From: an uncultured Clostridia bacterium
GTDB taxonomy: Bacteria > Bacillota > Clostridia > Oscillospirales > CAG-272
NCBI GenBank assembly: GCA_947630625.1
Contig: CANRIL010000005.1
Coordinates: 70,205-111,644 of the forward strand
Length of the DNA: 41,440 nt
Direction of reading: 5' to 3'
Shown here: one piece after another, positions 1-7,920 of the stretch
How positions within the stretch are numbered: position 1 is the first letter of the stretch
How the letters are laid out: every line of letters starts with the position of its first letter
The notes under the pieces: generated by a model
Told to the model about the DNA's origin: nothing
Databases searched by the model: none
What the model saw: only the letters and a program-made list of their open reading frames with translations
Program-made: the position numbers and the translations under genes

Positions 1-11
1 GTCTGCCTCCT
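1..11 (-). promoter_or_regulatory. Ribosome binding site for an off-window gene, probably cas2
   Basis: The minus strand carries AGGAGG at 11-6, overlapping the cas1 stop codon and followed by five bases before the window ends. This spacing fits a start codon just outside the window. In type I-C loci cas2 follows cas1, so cas2 is inferred. The gene itself is not visible. Confidence 0.5.
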
Positions 12-1041
12 ACTTCCATAAAAACGGCGGGTACTCGTCGATATCGCCGCGCAAATGCCGCGCCAGCATCATCGCCTGAACATACGGCACCATGCCCCAC
101 TCAACTTTTTCGCCGAGGTACGGATGTTTGATGATATCCTGCTTTTTCTTTTGCCACTGCGAAAGAAAGCTTTTTCTTGCCTCGTCCGTCATAATTACGG
201 CGCCGCTCTCTTTTCTGATAAACGAATCCTCATTGACGATGCCGAGATTTATCATCGACAGCACAAACCTGTCCGCCATGACGCACCTAAGCTCCTCCAT
301 CATGTCAAGCGCAAGAGACGCACGCCCTGGGCGGTCTGTATGCAGGAACCCCGCATAAGGATCAAGCCCCACCGTTTCAAGGGCGCTCTGGCACATGCCT
401 GCGAGCAGCGTATATGCAAATGACAGCATCGCGTTGACCGGGTCTTTGGGAGGGCGGCGGTTCCGTTCCGAAAATGAAAATACGTCTCGGCGCCGCAGTA
501 TCATCTCATCAAAAACAGAAAAATATTCCGACGCCGCGACTCCCTCAATGCCTCGCAGCTGCTCGGACGAGATACAACCGCGGGCGGCCTTGATGTAATT
601 GTCGAGCAAAGCCGTCGCCGACCTGATCCTGTCAACATCGACTCTCACGGAATAGTCGCGGCATACACGTTCAAGCACCCACTTCGCGTTATATATTTTG
701 CCGACAATAAAGTTTCTCGCAATGAGAATGCTTTTGCTTTCGACATCAGCGACTCGGTACTGTTCGCGTCTCAAAAGGATATTTCCGCGCTGTTTTCCGG
801 ACACGCGCGCAAGAAATTTCCCGTTCGGGGACAAAAACGAAAGCGCAATATCCCTGTCGGCACACGCACCCATAAGCGCGGGGCTCGCGCCTGTATATCC
901 AAAGGTCACGATCCCTTCAAGATTATGAAGCGGCACGCGGGCGATCTCGCTGCCCTCCTCTGTTACGACCACGTTCTCCCCGTCAAGCGACAGATACCGT
1001 CCGGCTGATGTAACATAGAGCGTATTGAGCAATTTTTTCAT
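10..1041 (-). CDS. cas1: Cas1, CRISPR adaptation integrase (type I-C)
   Basis: Cas1 is the metal-dependent endonuclease/integrase that, with Cas2, inserts new spacers into the CRISPR array. The 343-residue product is of normal family length. It has an N-terminal beta-rich domain (about 1-90) and a helical catalytic domain. The expected metal ligands are visible: E166 in GIEGVAASEYF, H234 in GFLHTDRPGR and E249 in DMMEEL. The ATG overlaps the cas4 stop as ATGA and is preceded by GAGGAGG, so it is translationally coupled to cas4. The stop codon is TAG, which shows that TAG is a normal stop in this genome (relevant to the amber codon in cas4). It is the last complete gene of the operon in the window. 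Confidence 0.97.
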   Translation of the reverse strand: MKKLLNTLYVTSAGRYLSLDGENVVVTEEGSEIARVPLHNLEGIVTFGYTGASPALMGACADRDIALSFLSPNGKFLARVSGKQRGNILLRREQYRVADVESKSILIARNFIVGKIYNAKWVLERVCRDYSVRVDVDRIRSATALLDNYIKAARGCISSEQLRGIEGVAASEYFSVFDEMILRRRDVFSFSERNRRPPKDPVNAMLSFAYTLLAGMCQSALETVGLDPYAGFLHTDRPGRASLALDMMEELRCVMADRFVLSMINLGIVNEDSFIRKESGAVIMTDEARKSFLSQWQKKKQDIIKHPYLGEKVEWGMVPYVQAMMLARHLRGDIDEYPPFLWK

Positions 1042-1724
1042 TCAGCCGCCTCCTCGCTTTTTTCAAAGATCGTGTCGTCGATGTATTTGCCCGCGCTGCG
1101 CTTTTTTTCGAGCGCCGGTATGCACAGATCGCGCAGCGAACATGCGCTGCATGCCTTGGTACGCTTCCCGCGCGGCGTTATTCCGCGGCGGTATAAGTCG
1201 TGCATTTCATCGACTATATGCCCGACTTTTTCTCTCAGCTCAGCCGTGAATACGACCCTCTGCCTGCGCCTCGTTTCGGCATAGAATATGGATCCCTCCC
1301 GAATAGCGCATGAAAACATCTCCTCAAGGCAAAGCGCCTGAGCACACAGCTGGAGTATATCGATGTCGTCCGTTTTCGGCGAACCGCGCTTGTATTCAAC
1401 CGGAATTATACTGTATATCCCGTCATACGCCGGCAAGAAAACTGCCCTGTCGCTTTCGGCGTCTTCGCGGTGGAATTCGACAACATCGCATTCGCCGGAC
1501 AAGCCGAGCGTGCGCGACGACACAGGCATTGCCCGCGAAGTGATAACATCGCCGCGCCGCTCCACTATTGACGGATCATGTGCGCGTTCGTGAACGAGAT
1601 GTCCCTCAACCGTCCGCAGATTTTCGCTCCACTGCTCTTCAACATGGATAAGTCCCCACTGACGTTTGCAGAACGCGTAATGCTGAATTCCCGACAGCTA
1701 CAGATAATCCTCTTCCTGATACAA
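1038..1724 (-). CDS. cas4: Cas4 nuclease (type I-C), interrupted by an in-frame amber codon near the start
   Basis: Cas4 is a RecB-like iron-sulphur nuclease that trims prespacers and selects those with a PAM. The reading frame from 1724 encodes a recognisable Cas4: an early Cys in YAFCKRQWGLIH, then GECDVVEF and PVEYKRG (RecB-type Asp and Glu-x-Lys), QLCAQALCLEE, and the C-terminal CSACSLRDLC cysteines of the cluster. A TTG start at 1724 sits 6 nt after GAGGTG and directly follows the cas7 stop. Codon 9 (1700-1698) is TAG, where the family often has Gln or Met before LSGIQH; CAG to TAG would be a single change. No ATG, GTG or TTG lies in frame between the TAG and the GTG at 1565, which would drop the first Cys. 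Either the gene is broken, it is read through, or it starts at a weak codon such as the CTG at 1697 (AGGAAGAGG lies upstream). The remainder is intact, so the mutation looks recent. Confidence 0.88.
1698..1700 (-). other. In-frame TAG codon in cas4
   Basis: The minus-strand codon at 1700-1698 is TAG in the cas4 frame, eight codons after the probable TTG start. Homology to Cas4 continues on both sides in the same frame (YQEEDYL before, LSGIQHYAF after), so this is a point stop rather than a frameshift. Confidence 0.85.
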
Positions 1725-2573
1725 TCAGAACACCTCTGGCGAAACGCACCCTTCAAGCGCTTCAAGCGTAACATCAAAATCGTCAAAGCACGCGGGACGT
1801 TCCTTTTTCGGTGTGATCTTCACGCTGTTGTGTACTCTCACCGTCGGGACAGCCGGCGTCTTTTCCTCATGCTGCCACCAATATAACCGCTCGACCTGCA
1901 TGCTCCCCTCCGGTCTTGCCGAGGACGCGTCATTTTCAAACAGAGTCCTGAGCGCTTCCTTCATCTTTTCGGCGTCCGCCTGTGAAAATCCCGTTTTTTC
2001 CGCAAGCTGGACATTGACGCTTCCCTTTACAACATAAAGCCCGAAAGCGACCCGATGCTTCGTTCCAAATGTATCGGACGCTTTTCCTTCTGTCGACTCG
2101 CTGTTTACGCTTTTTGAAATTTGCATGCTGACGATCTCGACCGGCATGACGCTCATCGCCGGGTGCAGCGAAACGGGTCCGCGCACGCCCACAGATACAT
2201 TCGTTCCCTTAAACGCGAACACCTGCCCAAACATACGAACATCCGTCCATGTCCTGCATGCGATCTCTGCGAAGACATCCCTGTTTGCGTTTTTGCCCTT
2301 TGCAAGCTCCTTTTTGAGTTCTTCGCAGCCTTCAGCCCTGTCATGAAGACTCGTATAGCCGTCATCTTTTCTGTCATCGGACTGAACGAATATTTTTTCA
2401 CCCATATCCTGCATGCGGTTTCTTATTTTTCTCTTGATGCAGACATCCGATATCTCGCCATATCCGTCAAAGCTTTCGCGAGGGCGGTTCCCGTTCAGCG
2501 GGTCGCCGTTCGGATTTGCGTTCGTTGCCGAAATGAGAGCTACAAAATCAATTTTTCCTTTAAGATCAGTCAT
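1725..2573 (-). CDS. cas7: Cas7 (Csd2), backbone subunit of the type I-C Cascade
   Basis: Cas7 copies polymerise along the crRNA spacer and hold the crRNA-target hybrid. The 282-residue product has the family N-terminus with KIDFVALISATNANPNGDPLNGNRPR, typical of Csd2, and normal length. The open frame extends to 2693, but the ATG at 2573 is chosen because GAGGAGG lies 8 nt upstream and the protein then starts at MTDLKGKIDF. It overlaps the end of cas8c by 8 bp, indicating translational coupling. The TGA stop at 1727-1725 directly abuts the inferred cas4 TTG start. Confidence 0.96.
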   Translation of the reverse strand: MTDLKGKIDFVALISATNANPNGDPLNGNRPRESFDGYGEISDVCIKRKIRNRMQDMGEKIFVQSDDRKDDGYTSLHDRAEGCEELKKELAKGKNANRDVFAEIACRTWTDVRMFGQVFAFKGTNVSVGVRGPVSLHPAMSVMPVEIVSMQISKSVNSESTEGKASDTFGTKHRVAFGLYVVKGSVNVQLAEKTGFSQADAEKMKEALRTLFENDASSARPEGSMQVERLYWWQHEEKTPAVPTVRVHNSVKITPKKERPACFDDFDVTLEALEGCVSPEVF

Positions 2574-4425
2574 TGTGAGATTCCTCCTCGTTATTATTTT
2601 TCGTTTTCGCTCTGAGATCGTAAGCCTGATGATAAAAACCGAGCAGATAAAGCCCGTCAAGCGGCGTGTCATCCGCAAAGTTGTTCTCATCAAGCGACTC
2701 GCAGATTTCCTCGATCAGGTGCTTATATTTGAGCGCCTCGTTCTTATTGAGCTTCTGATAATAAGGTTCCATACGTTCCGCGATGATCTTCCATGTCCTG
2801 AACGGTTTCAGCGAGAATGCGTTCATGTACCGTCTGGCGTTAGTCTGCCTTTCCTCATTTGGCTCAAATGTCCTGTACTCTACCCTGTCGGCAACCGCAA
2901 GCAGCCTGCCGAAAAGGTAACTTCTGTTTTTGCTTTCCGTGTTAAGCGACACTTTCCACTCCTCCTTGCTTCCGTTTTCAATTTCTTTTTTCTTTACCAT
3001 CGAACATGCGAGAGAAAGCATTCTCTCCCATTCGATTTTATCTGCATATGACAGCGGTGACGACGCTTTTCTGACTGCCGTACGCACCATATCGAGCGGC
3101 AGCGGCTTCCCGAACACGATGCACGGGCGGAGCCTGTTGCAAACGGTCGGCAAAAGCTTGTCGTCGCCATACAGCATATCGGCGATATCCTTGACGCTCG
3201 GCATGCCGTAATATTTGTGCTTGTCCTTAGCGCGGGATATGTGTATAAGGCCGCAGTCTTTATGCCACCGCTCGATGTTATCGAGATATTCAGTTCCCGG
3301 CAGGGACGCCGCCTCAACGACGGAAAGCCGTCCCGGCGTAGCCGCGTTCACCGCCATAATGACAACGCTCGATGAATACTGCATTTTGCTGCGGTACCCG
3401 TCTATGGCAGAGATAAATTTCGCCGCTGCCGCGCTGTTCGTCCAACCTTTTTCTTCATCTTCATCATCCGCAAAAAGCGCCGCAGCCTCACTTATATCGT
3501 CTGCGCTGTCATTATAGTCGGGGACAGAGGCAAGATCTGACTCCCACACGACGACGGTCAGCCCGCCGTAATTTTTTCCCTGACGACGTATTATCCATTT
3601 CAGCGCATTATGTATATTTTGTGACTCCTCATATCCGACGGCAAACGCCTCCTCCTTGCTTGCGAAGCGTCCGCGATACGTAAATCCGCTGTCGTCGTTT
3701 GCAGATATGAGCTTTGCGTTGTCGCCCTCGTTGCGGATTTTTTTCGGCTGCAGATACGAAACCGGCACGACTTCCCCCGTAAGATACGAAAGCTCCGGTT
3801 TTCCCGACCGGCTTTTGACAAATCCGACGTACGCATCCCGCAGTTCATCATCGAGCCAGCATTCAGGCCGCTGACTGCTTTGTCCGAACTCGCCTTCTAC
3901 CGAAAACCTCACAAACGAAAGCTGCTTTATTTCCGGGATCCTGCCGTTTTCGTCAGCCTCAAAGACTCCGGCGGACAAGAGATCTTCTATCGTGTGTTCC
4001 CGCAAAACGTATTTGTATACCGCCCGCACCTTTTCGTGTGAAAATTCGGACTCAGCCCACGCCTTTATTCCTTCAAGATACTGGCGATGCTTCTCATTCG
4101 CGTTTTTGTCCGGGACAGGCGCAAAATCGTTATATCTGCCGTCAATATACGCCAGATTGTCACAAAGCGGATGCGCCGCCGTGCCGGACGTGCGCGCGGC
4201 GGACTCCTCGGAGACGGGGATCACCGTCAGCGCGTCATCCTTTGCCGCCTTGAGCGCGCCTATAAACTCGCCGTTCTCCGTTATTCGGACGGTTATATGC
4301 GCTTTAACTGTCGTGTGAAACGGCGGCAGCAGGACCACCGTTTCGCCGAATCTGCCCTTGTCGGGCTTGCCCACAAGCGATCTTTGCCTGTCATAGAGGT
4401 CTAAAAGTTCACGTACCCAGTTCAT
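2566..4425 (-). CDS. cas8c: Cas8c (Csd1), large subunit of the type I-C Cascade
   Basis: Cas8c is the large subunit that reads the PAM, opens the target DNA and recruits Cas3. In type I-C its C-terminal part can also be made separately as Cas11 from an internal start. The 619-residue protein begins MNWVRELLDLYDRQ, a typical Csd1 N-terminus, and is of normal length. The ATG at 4425 overlaps the cas5c stop as ATGA and has GGAGGAGG just upstream. The open frame running to 4446 is an upstream extension without support. The internal Cas11 start was not resolved. Confidence 0.95.
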   Translation of the reverse strand: MNWVRELLDLYDRQRSLVGKPDKGRFGETVVLLPPFHTTVKAHITVRITENGEFIGALKAAKDDALTVIPVSEESAARTSGTAAHPLCDNLAYIDGRYNDFAPVPDKNANEKHRQYLEGIKAWAESEFSHEKVRAVYKYVLREHTIEDLLSAGVFEADENGRIPEIKQLSFVRFSVEGEFGQSSQRPECWLDDELRDAYVGFVKSRSGKPELSYLTGEVVPVSYLQPKKIRNEGDNAKLISANDDSGFTYRGRFASKEEAFAVGYEESQNIHNALKWIIRRQGKNYGGLTVVVWESDLASVPDYNDSADDISEAAALFADDEDEEKGWTNSAAAAKFISAIDGYRSKMQYSSSVVIMAVNAATPGRLSVVEAASLPGTEYLDNIERWHKDCGLIHISRAKDKHKYYGMPSVKDIADMLYGDDKLLPTVCNRLRPCIVFGKPLPLDMVRTAVRKASSPLSYADKIEWERMLSLACSMVKKKEIENGSKEEWKVSLNTESKNRSYLFGRLLAVADRVEYRTFEPNEERQTNARRYMNAFSLKPFRTWKIIAERMEPYYQKLNKNEALKYKHLIEEICESLDENNFADDTPLDGLYLLGFYHQAYDLRAKTKNNNEEESHND

Positions 4426-5165
4426 GCCTCCTCCTCCCCGGAACATGCCCCGACGTAATTAAAGTTGCCGTACGCTTTGCCGAACGGCTTGATCTCCATG
4501 TCCTTTATCCGGCGCTTGACGGTACATTCCTCTGGGCGGGGAAATACTATCACGCCGTTTTTCATCACAGCATGGAAAAAGCGCACCGTCATTCCGCCCT
4601 TATCCTCAGGCAGACGGGCCTCGTCCGCATACGTTATGCCGTGATATACAAAGCCGAAGTCGATCTCTCTGTCCTTGCCGTCCGCGCCCTTGTCATACGC
4701 GCCCTCGCCTTCGTCAAAGACGCACGGCGAAACATATCCCTGGCACTCCCTTGTGCCGAGGAAAATGTCCCTTCTGCCGCCTCGCGCCACCATGCGCTTG
4801 GCGATATTGTGGTGCTTGTTCTCGTTTCTGTCGCCTTCGAGCTCCGGTCGGTTCATGTTCCATTCAAAATGCGCCCTCACACGGTATCTTACATCCTTCA
4901 GATACGTGTAGTAAGACAAATCGTTTCCGCCGCTGTACGAGATCGGGCGTACGCCTACCGATTCGGTAGATATCGGGTTCATGATCCTTACGGCGTCGAT
5001 GATCCACTCGATCGTAGGCTTCCAGTAAATACTGTGGACGACGCCCTTCAACGCCTCGTATGTAGGCACCGGGTAGGAGAGCTTCTCGCCTCCGATGCGC
5101 GTCACCACGTCCGAGAAAAGCGCCCTTCTTCCCATCAGTTCAAACTCGATCCTGTTTTCATGCAT
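4422..5165 (-). CDS. cas5c: Cas5c (Cas5d), crRNA-processing endoribonuclease and Cascade subunit
   Basis: Type I-C systems lack Cas6. Cas5c cuts the pre-crRNA at the 3' base of the repeat stem and stays on the 5' handle. The 247-residue product shows the residues reported as catalytic in the family at matching places: Tyr47 in SIYWKP and the pair Lys117-His118 in NENKHHN. The start has AAAGGAAG about 7 nt upstream. It is 28 bp downstream of cas3 and overlaps cas8c as ATGA. The intact residues imply that repeat hairpins, including the orphan one at 7795-7824, could be processed here. Confidence 0.96.
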   Translation of the reverse strand: MHENRIEFELMGRRALFSDVVTRIGGEKLSYPVPTYEALKGVVHSIYWKPTIEWIIDAVRIMNPISTESVGVRPISYSGGNDLSYYTYLKDVRYRVRAHFEWNMNRPELEGDRNENKHHNIAKRMVARGGRRDIFLGTRECQGYVSPCVFDEGEGAYDKGADGKDREIDFGFVYHGITYADEARLPEDKGGMTVRFFHAVMKNGVIVFPRPEECTVKRRIKDMEIKPFGKAYGNFNYVGACSGEEEA

Positions 5166-5193
5166 TCTGCCGCTTCCTTTCTTTTGTTGTAAT

Positions 5194-7572
5194 TTATACG
5201 CTCATGTACGGCATCAGATCCGGAGTTTCCGTGATGCCGACACGGTCATTATAGTATCTTCCGTCGAGTATAAAAATCGATTTGTCCCCGGACATTCTGA
5301 TCCCGGCTGAAAGCTTGTTTTTCATGCTTTCCGATATCGAAACCGTATATAAACCGAGCTTTCGCAAAATCTGCTTTCTTTCGCCCGGCTTCAGATGTCC
5401 GCTCTCGTATTGCCTGAGCAGTTCCACAGCGTCCTCGGCTTCAACAACGACGGGGAATTTCCCGCCGTCCTCTATTACGTTGAACTTCTCCCCTGCCGAT
5501 GCAAACGCCTGACACAAAAGATGTCCGCCGCTTTTTCTCAGCAGCGCGCGATTGCCGGAGAGCATATCTACGATCGAAGTAGAAACACCGTTCACGTTCG
5601 TTTTATAGCACAGCTCCGCCTGACGGCGCCTGTATAGGACCTGAAAATACATGCCGACGTATTTCTGAGAATCAAGCCGCTCGCCGTCTTTTTTGAATCG
5701 GCGGTATTGGTCGAGCACGTACATCATCGTTTCCTGCGCGGCGCGTATATCGTATAGACTACCCAACCTTTCCGTCTCGTCGTTCATCCTGACGATATAA
5801 ACATGCCCTTTTTCGTATTCGGCATGGCGATTGCAGCGCCCGGCAGCCTGAACAATGCTGTCAAGTCCGGCAAGCGAACGGATCACGCATCCGAACGACA
5901 GATCGACCCCCGCCTCAACGACCTGCGTGCTTATACATATTTTCGGCTTGCGCTGACCGTCTGCGCGTTCTTTCAGCTTCGCGATGACAATTCTTCTGTT
6001 TGCCGGATACATGTTCGTTGAAAGATGGTAAACGTCGGCGTCGCCGCCGACCTTTTCCGAAACGAGCCTGAATATCTCGAGCGCGCAGCCCTTTGTGTTT
6101 GCGATAAACAAAACGTCGCCGTGTTCCCTGGATTTCTCCGCAATATATTCGGCGGCGAGTTCCGCGTCCATCCCATGCGGGGACAAGCTCGTGTCGTCGT
6201 GTATTTCGGTACGTATAAATGAGGGTGCGAATCCTGCGCTGTCGACCATTTCGTCAGCCTTCAGAAGGCTGTTCTTTTCTACCATGTCGAAGCACGGCTG
6301 TGTCGCCGAGCAGAGCACAAATACAGAGCCGGCAAATTCGGTCAAAAAGTTGACCGCAAGGCAGAAAAGTTCCGTCACATTTATCGGGAGCGCCTGCACC
6401 TCGTCAACGATAATAACACTGTCGCACAAGCTGCCGAGCCGCCTCACGCATGCCGTCCTGCCCGAGTACAGCGTATTAAGGAACTGAACCGCCGTCGTCA
6501 CAACGATCGGCACGCGCCAATCCTCCGTCTCACGTTCGTAACGCGCCTGTGCGTCCTCATCTTCGATGCAGACGCTCGAATGGTGCTCAAGAACAATATC
6601 ATCGCGTCCCACTGCATGTCTTATCTCGTCCGCGTTCTGCTCCGTTATCGACATATACGGCGCAACGTATATGATTCGCCGCTTGCGGTGTATCTTTGCG
6701 TATTCGACCGCAAATCTCAGCGATGAAAGCGTCTTTCCCGCGCCTGTCGGGACATTTAAGATAAACCGTACACCGTCAGACGACGCAGCCTCAAAGCATT
6801 CATCTGATATCTCTGCCCGAAGCGCATTTATCCCGCTCATATCCGTGAAGCCTTCAAGACGCCTCTTTATCGCAACCGAGCATTCTTCCCAGATTTTATC
6901 AATATCATAGCCGCCGTCCCCGACGACGCCGTTCATAAAATCTTCCGTGCTGCGCCTGTCGGAATCCATAAGTATCGACACTAAGAGGCGTTCATACATT
7001 CCGAGCCAGAAACGTCCGCTGCCGTGTTTTTCGCCTATATCGGCGGCTCGCCCAACGATATGCTTCAACAGCTCGTCCGTCTCGCGCACGGCATCGCGCA
7101 GCAGCTCGTCAGTCAGCTCGCCCTTAAGCTCCCGCATCAGATTCTGAAAGCATTCCTCCGCGCACGTTTCAGCGGATTTGCCGCGGCGGCGCTCGACGAG
7201 AAACTTGCCGTCCTCCGCGCTGTAAGCGTCACAGAGCCCGTGATGAGAATAGATTGCAGCCGCCGCGAGCTCGGCAGCACCTGATTTTCCCATCAGCCGT
7301 TCGGCGGCAAGACCTCCCGGGGTCGCGTGGTCGATTTTTTTATCCTGCCCTCCCCCACTGCCGCCTCTTATGTTCGCTTCAAAATAATCAGCCCATTTGC
7401 ATGAATACTTTCCGCAGTCATGCAAAAGCGCCGTTACTTTTAAAAGCGAGCGCGGCAACCCGGCGGCACATCGTTTCATCGCCAGCTCTGACGTTTCGAT
7501 CAGGTGCTCTCTGTTCGATTGGTATTTTTCATTCAGGGGATCATAATGAGAATTAAATTCGTTCCGATCCAT
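5194..7572 (-). CDS. cas3: Cas3 helicase-nuclease (type I-C)
   Basis: Cas3 is recruited by target-bound Cascade to nick and degrade DNA. The 792-residue product has an N-terminal HD nuclease domain (LLHDCGK near 51-52, HATPG at 82, SHHG near 110) and an SF2 helicase domain: Walker A NVPTGAGKT (273-281), DEVQ (390-393), SATQ (422), then FIANTKG, QVVEAGVDLSF and QAAGRCNRH. The frame is open to 7689, but the inferred promoter at 7706-7678 places the transcript start near 7671, inside that extension, so the ATG at 7572 is preferred. Its ribosome binding site is weak: AAAGGA about 15 nt upstream. It is the first gene of the operon. Confidence 0.96.
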   Translation of the reverse strand: MDRNEFNSHYDPLNEKYQSNREHLIETSELAMKRCAAGLPRSLLKVTALLHDCGKYSCKWADYFEANIRGGSGGGQDKKIDHATPGGLAAERLMGKSGAAELAAAAIYSHHGLCDAYSAEDGKFLVERRRGKSAETCAEECFQNLMRELKGELTDELLRDAVRETDELLKHIVGRAADIGEKHGSGRFWLGMYERLLVSILMDSDRRSTEDFMNGVVGDGGYDIDKIWEECSVAIKRRLEGFTDMSGINALRAEISDECFEAASSDGVRFILNVPTGAGKTLSSLRFAVEYAKIHRKRRIIYVAPYMSITEQNADEIRHAVGRDDIVLEHHSSVCIEDEDAQARYERETEDWRVPIVVTTAVQFLNTLYSGRTACVRRLGSLCDSVIIVDEVQALPINVTELFCLAVNFLTEFAGSVFVLCSATQPCFDMVEKNSLLKADEMVDSAGFAPSFIRTEIHDDTSLSPHGMDAELAAEYIAEKSREHGDVLFIANTKGCALEIFRLVSEKVGGDADVYHLSTNMYPANRRIVIAKLKERADGQRKPKICISTQVVEAGVDLSFGCVIRSLAGLDSIVQAAGRCNRHAEYEKGHVYIVRMNDETERLGSLYDIRAAQETMMYVLDQYRRFKKDGERLDSQKYVGMYFQVLYRRRQAELCYKTNVNGVSTSIVDMLSGNRALLRKSGGHLLCQAFASAGEKFNVIEDGGKFPVVVEAEDAVELLRQYESGHLKPGERKQILRKLGLYTVSISESMKNKLSAGIRMSGDKSIFILDGRYYNDRVGITETPDLMPYMSV

Positions 7573-7642
7573 ATCTGCCGCATCAATTCCTTTGCCTGTT
7601 GATAGATTTATTAGAAATAAGAAGGTATAACTACTTATAAAG

Positions 7643-7654
7643 TCACATATGTGA
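7643..7654. promoter_or_regulatory. 12-bp perfect palindrome in the cas3 leader
   Basis: TCACATATGTGA is a perfect palindrome between the inferred transcript start (about 7671) and the cas3 ATG. It could be an operator or a small RNA hairpin in the leader. No regulator gene lies next to it, and a 12-bp palindrome can occur by chance. Confidence 0.35.
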
Positions 7655-7677
7655 AAACCTTTGTTCCTCTTGTGGTT

Positions 7678-7706
7678 ATAATAACACACAATTTGTCGTT
7701 TGTAAA
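7678..7706 (-). promoter_or_regulatory. Promoter of the cas operon
   Basis: On the minus strand TTTACA (7706-7701) and TATTAT (7683-7678) are separated by exactly 17 bp, each matching the sigma-A consensus in five of six bases. The start would be near 7671, about 100 nt before the cas3 ATG. The PAM-proximal end of the spacer-like target at 7711-7729 lies 5 bp upstream of the -35 box. Confidence 0.75.
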
Positions 7707-7710
7707 GGGG

Positions 7711-7745
7711 TTTTAGGTAAATATTGAGTTAAATTTTTCGAGAGA
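7711..7745 (+). promoter_or_regulatory. Protospacer-like target site next to the cas promoter
   Basis: Bases 7714-7729 match the first 16 bases of the spacer-like stretch at 7825-7840 in the same orientation. The only mismatch is at position 12, a position flipped out of the hybrid in type I Cascade structures. Identity ends after position 16. The three bases before the match (7711-7713) are TTT, close to but not the usual type I-C PAM TTC. A complex bound here would sit against the cas -35 box at 7706-7701. Confidence 0.65.
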
Positions 7746-7751
7746 ATATTC

Positions 7752-7780
7752 TTGACTGTCGAAACGAACGGTAGTATAAT
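7752..7780 (+). promoter_or_regulatory. Strong promoter of the orphan repeat-spacer RNA
   Basis: TTGACT (7752-7757) and TATAAT (7775-7780) are spaced by 17 bp, an almost perfect sigma-A promoter on the plus strand. Transcription would begin near 7788-7790, only 5-7 nt before the CRISPR-like repeat. It points away from the cas operon. Confidence 0.8.
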
Positions 7781-7794
7781 TATTTTTGCAAGAT

Positions 7795-7824
7795 GTCATC
7801 GGCTCCACCGATGTGGATTGAAAT
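7795..7824 (+). repeat. Orphan CRISPR-like repeat, type I-C class
   Basis: The 30-bp element begins GTC, forms a stem ATCGG / CCGAT around the loop CTCCA (6 bp if the flanking C-G pair is counted), and ends GTGGATTGAAAT. The GTC start and the GTGGATTGAAAT end are hallmarks of type I-C repeats, which usually carry a GC-rich stem. Here the stem differs but remains paired, so structure is kept. It occurs once in the window. The repeat of the organism's true array is not available for comparison. Confidence 0.75.
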
Positions 7825-7856
7825 TAGGTAAATATGGAGTATGGCATAACGCCGAC

Positions 7857-7905
7857 CTGAAAGCGCCCTCCTGCAATTGAGCGGGAGGGCGCTTTCAGTT
7901 ATATT
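7857..7905 (+). terminator. Rho-independent terminator of the small RNA (possibly shared with the DUF389 gene)
   Basis: A perfect 15-bp stem pairs CTGAAAGCGCCCTCC (7857-7871) with its complement (7884-7898) around a 12-nt loop, followed on the plus strand by TTATATT. In the other direction it lies 23 bp after the DUF389 stop codon, but no U-tract follows there, so any minus-strand role is weaker. Confidence 0.75.
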
Positions 7906-7920
7906 AAATTCAAATGCTGC

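Larger units (their letters stand above)
7789..7905 (+). ncRNA. crRNA-like small RNA: one repeat, one spacer, terminator
   Basis: The unit runs from the strong promoter through a single type I-C-like repeat (7795-7824), a 32-nt spacer-like segment (7825-7856) and a 15-bp terminator hairpin (7857-7898). There is no second repeat and no open reading frame. Cas5c cutting at the repeat stem would release an RNA with the normal 5' handle ending ATTGAAAT. The spacer start pairs partially with DNA beside the cas promoter. Established precedent: cas-regulating crRNA-like RNAs (CreA/CreR) guide Cascade to cas promoters with short matches that do not trigger cleavage. The role here is inferred from sequence alone. 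Confidence 0.7.

Noticed and set aside
1038-1724. TAG as a reassigned sense codon in cas4
   Set aside because: TAG is used as the normal stop of cas1, and no other gene in the window shows internal TAG.
1565-1786. Minus-strand 73-codon frame over the cas4 start
   Set aside because: It is an alternative frame of the cas4 N-terminal region; the Cas4 residues lie in the other frame.
7573-7689. 39-codon N-terminal extension of cas3
   Set aside because: The inferred promoter and transcript start fall inside it, and the added residues are unlike Cas3.
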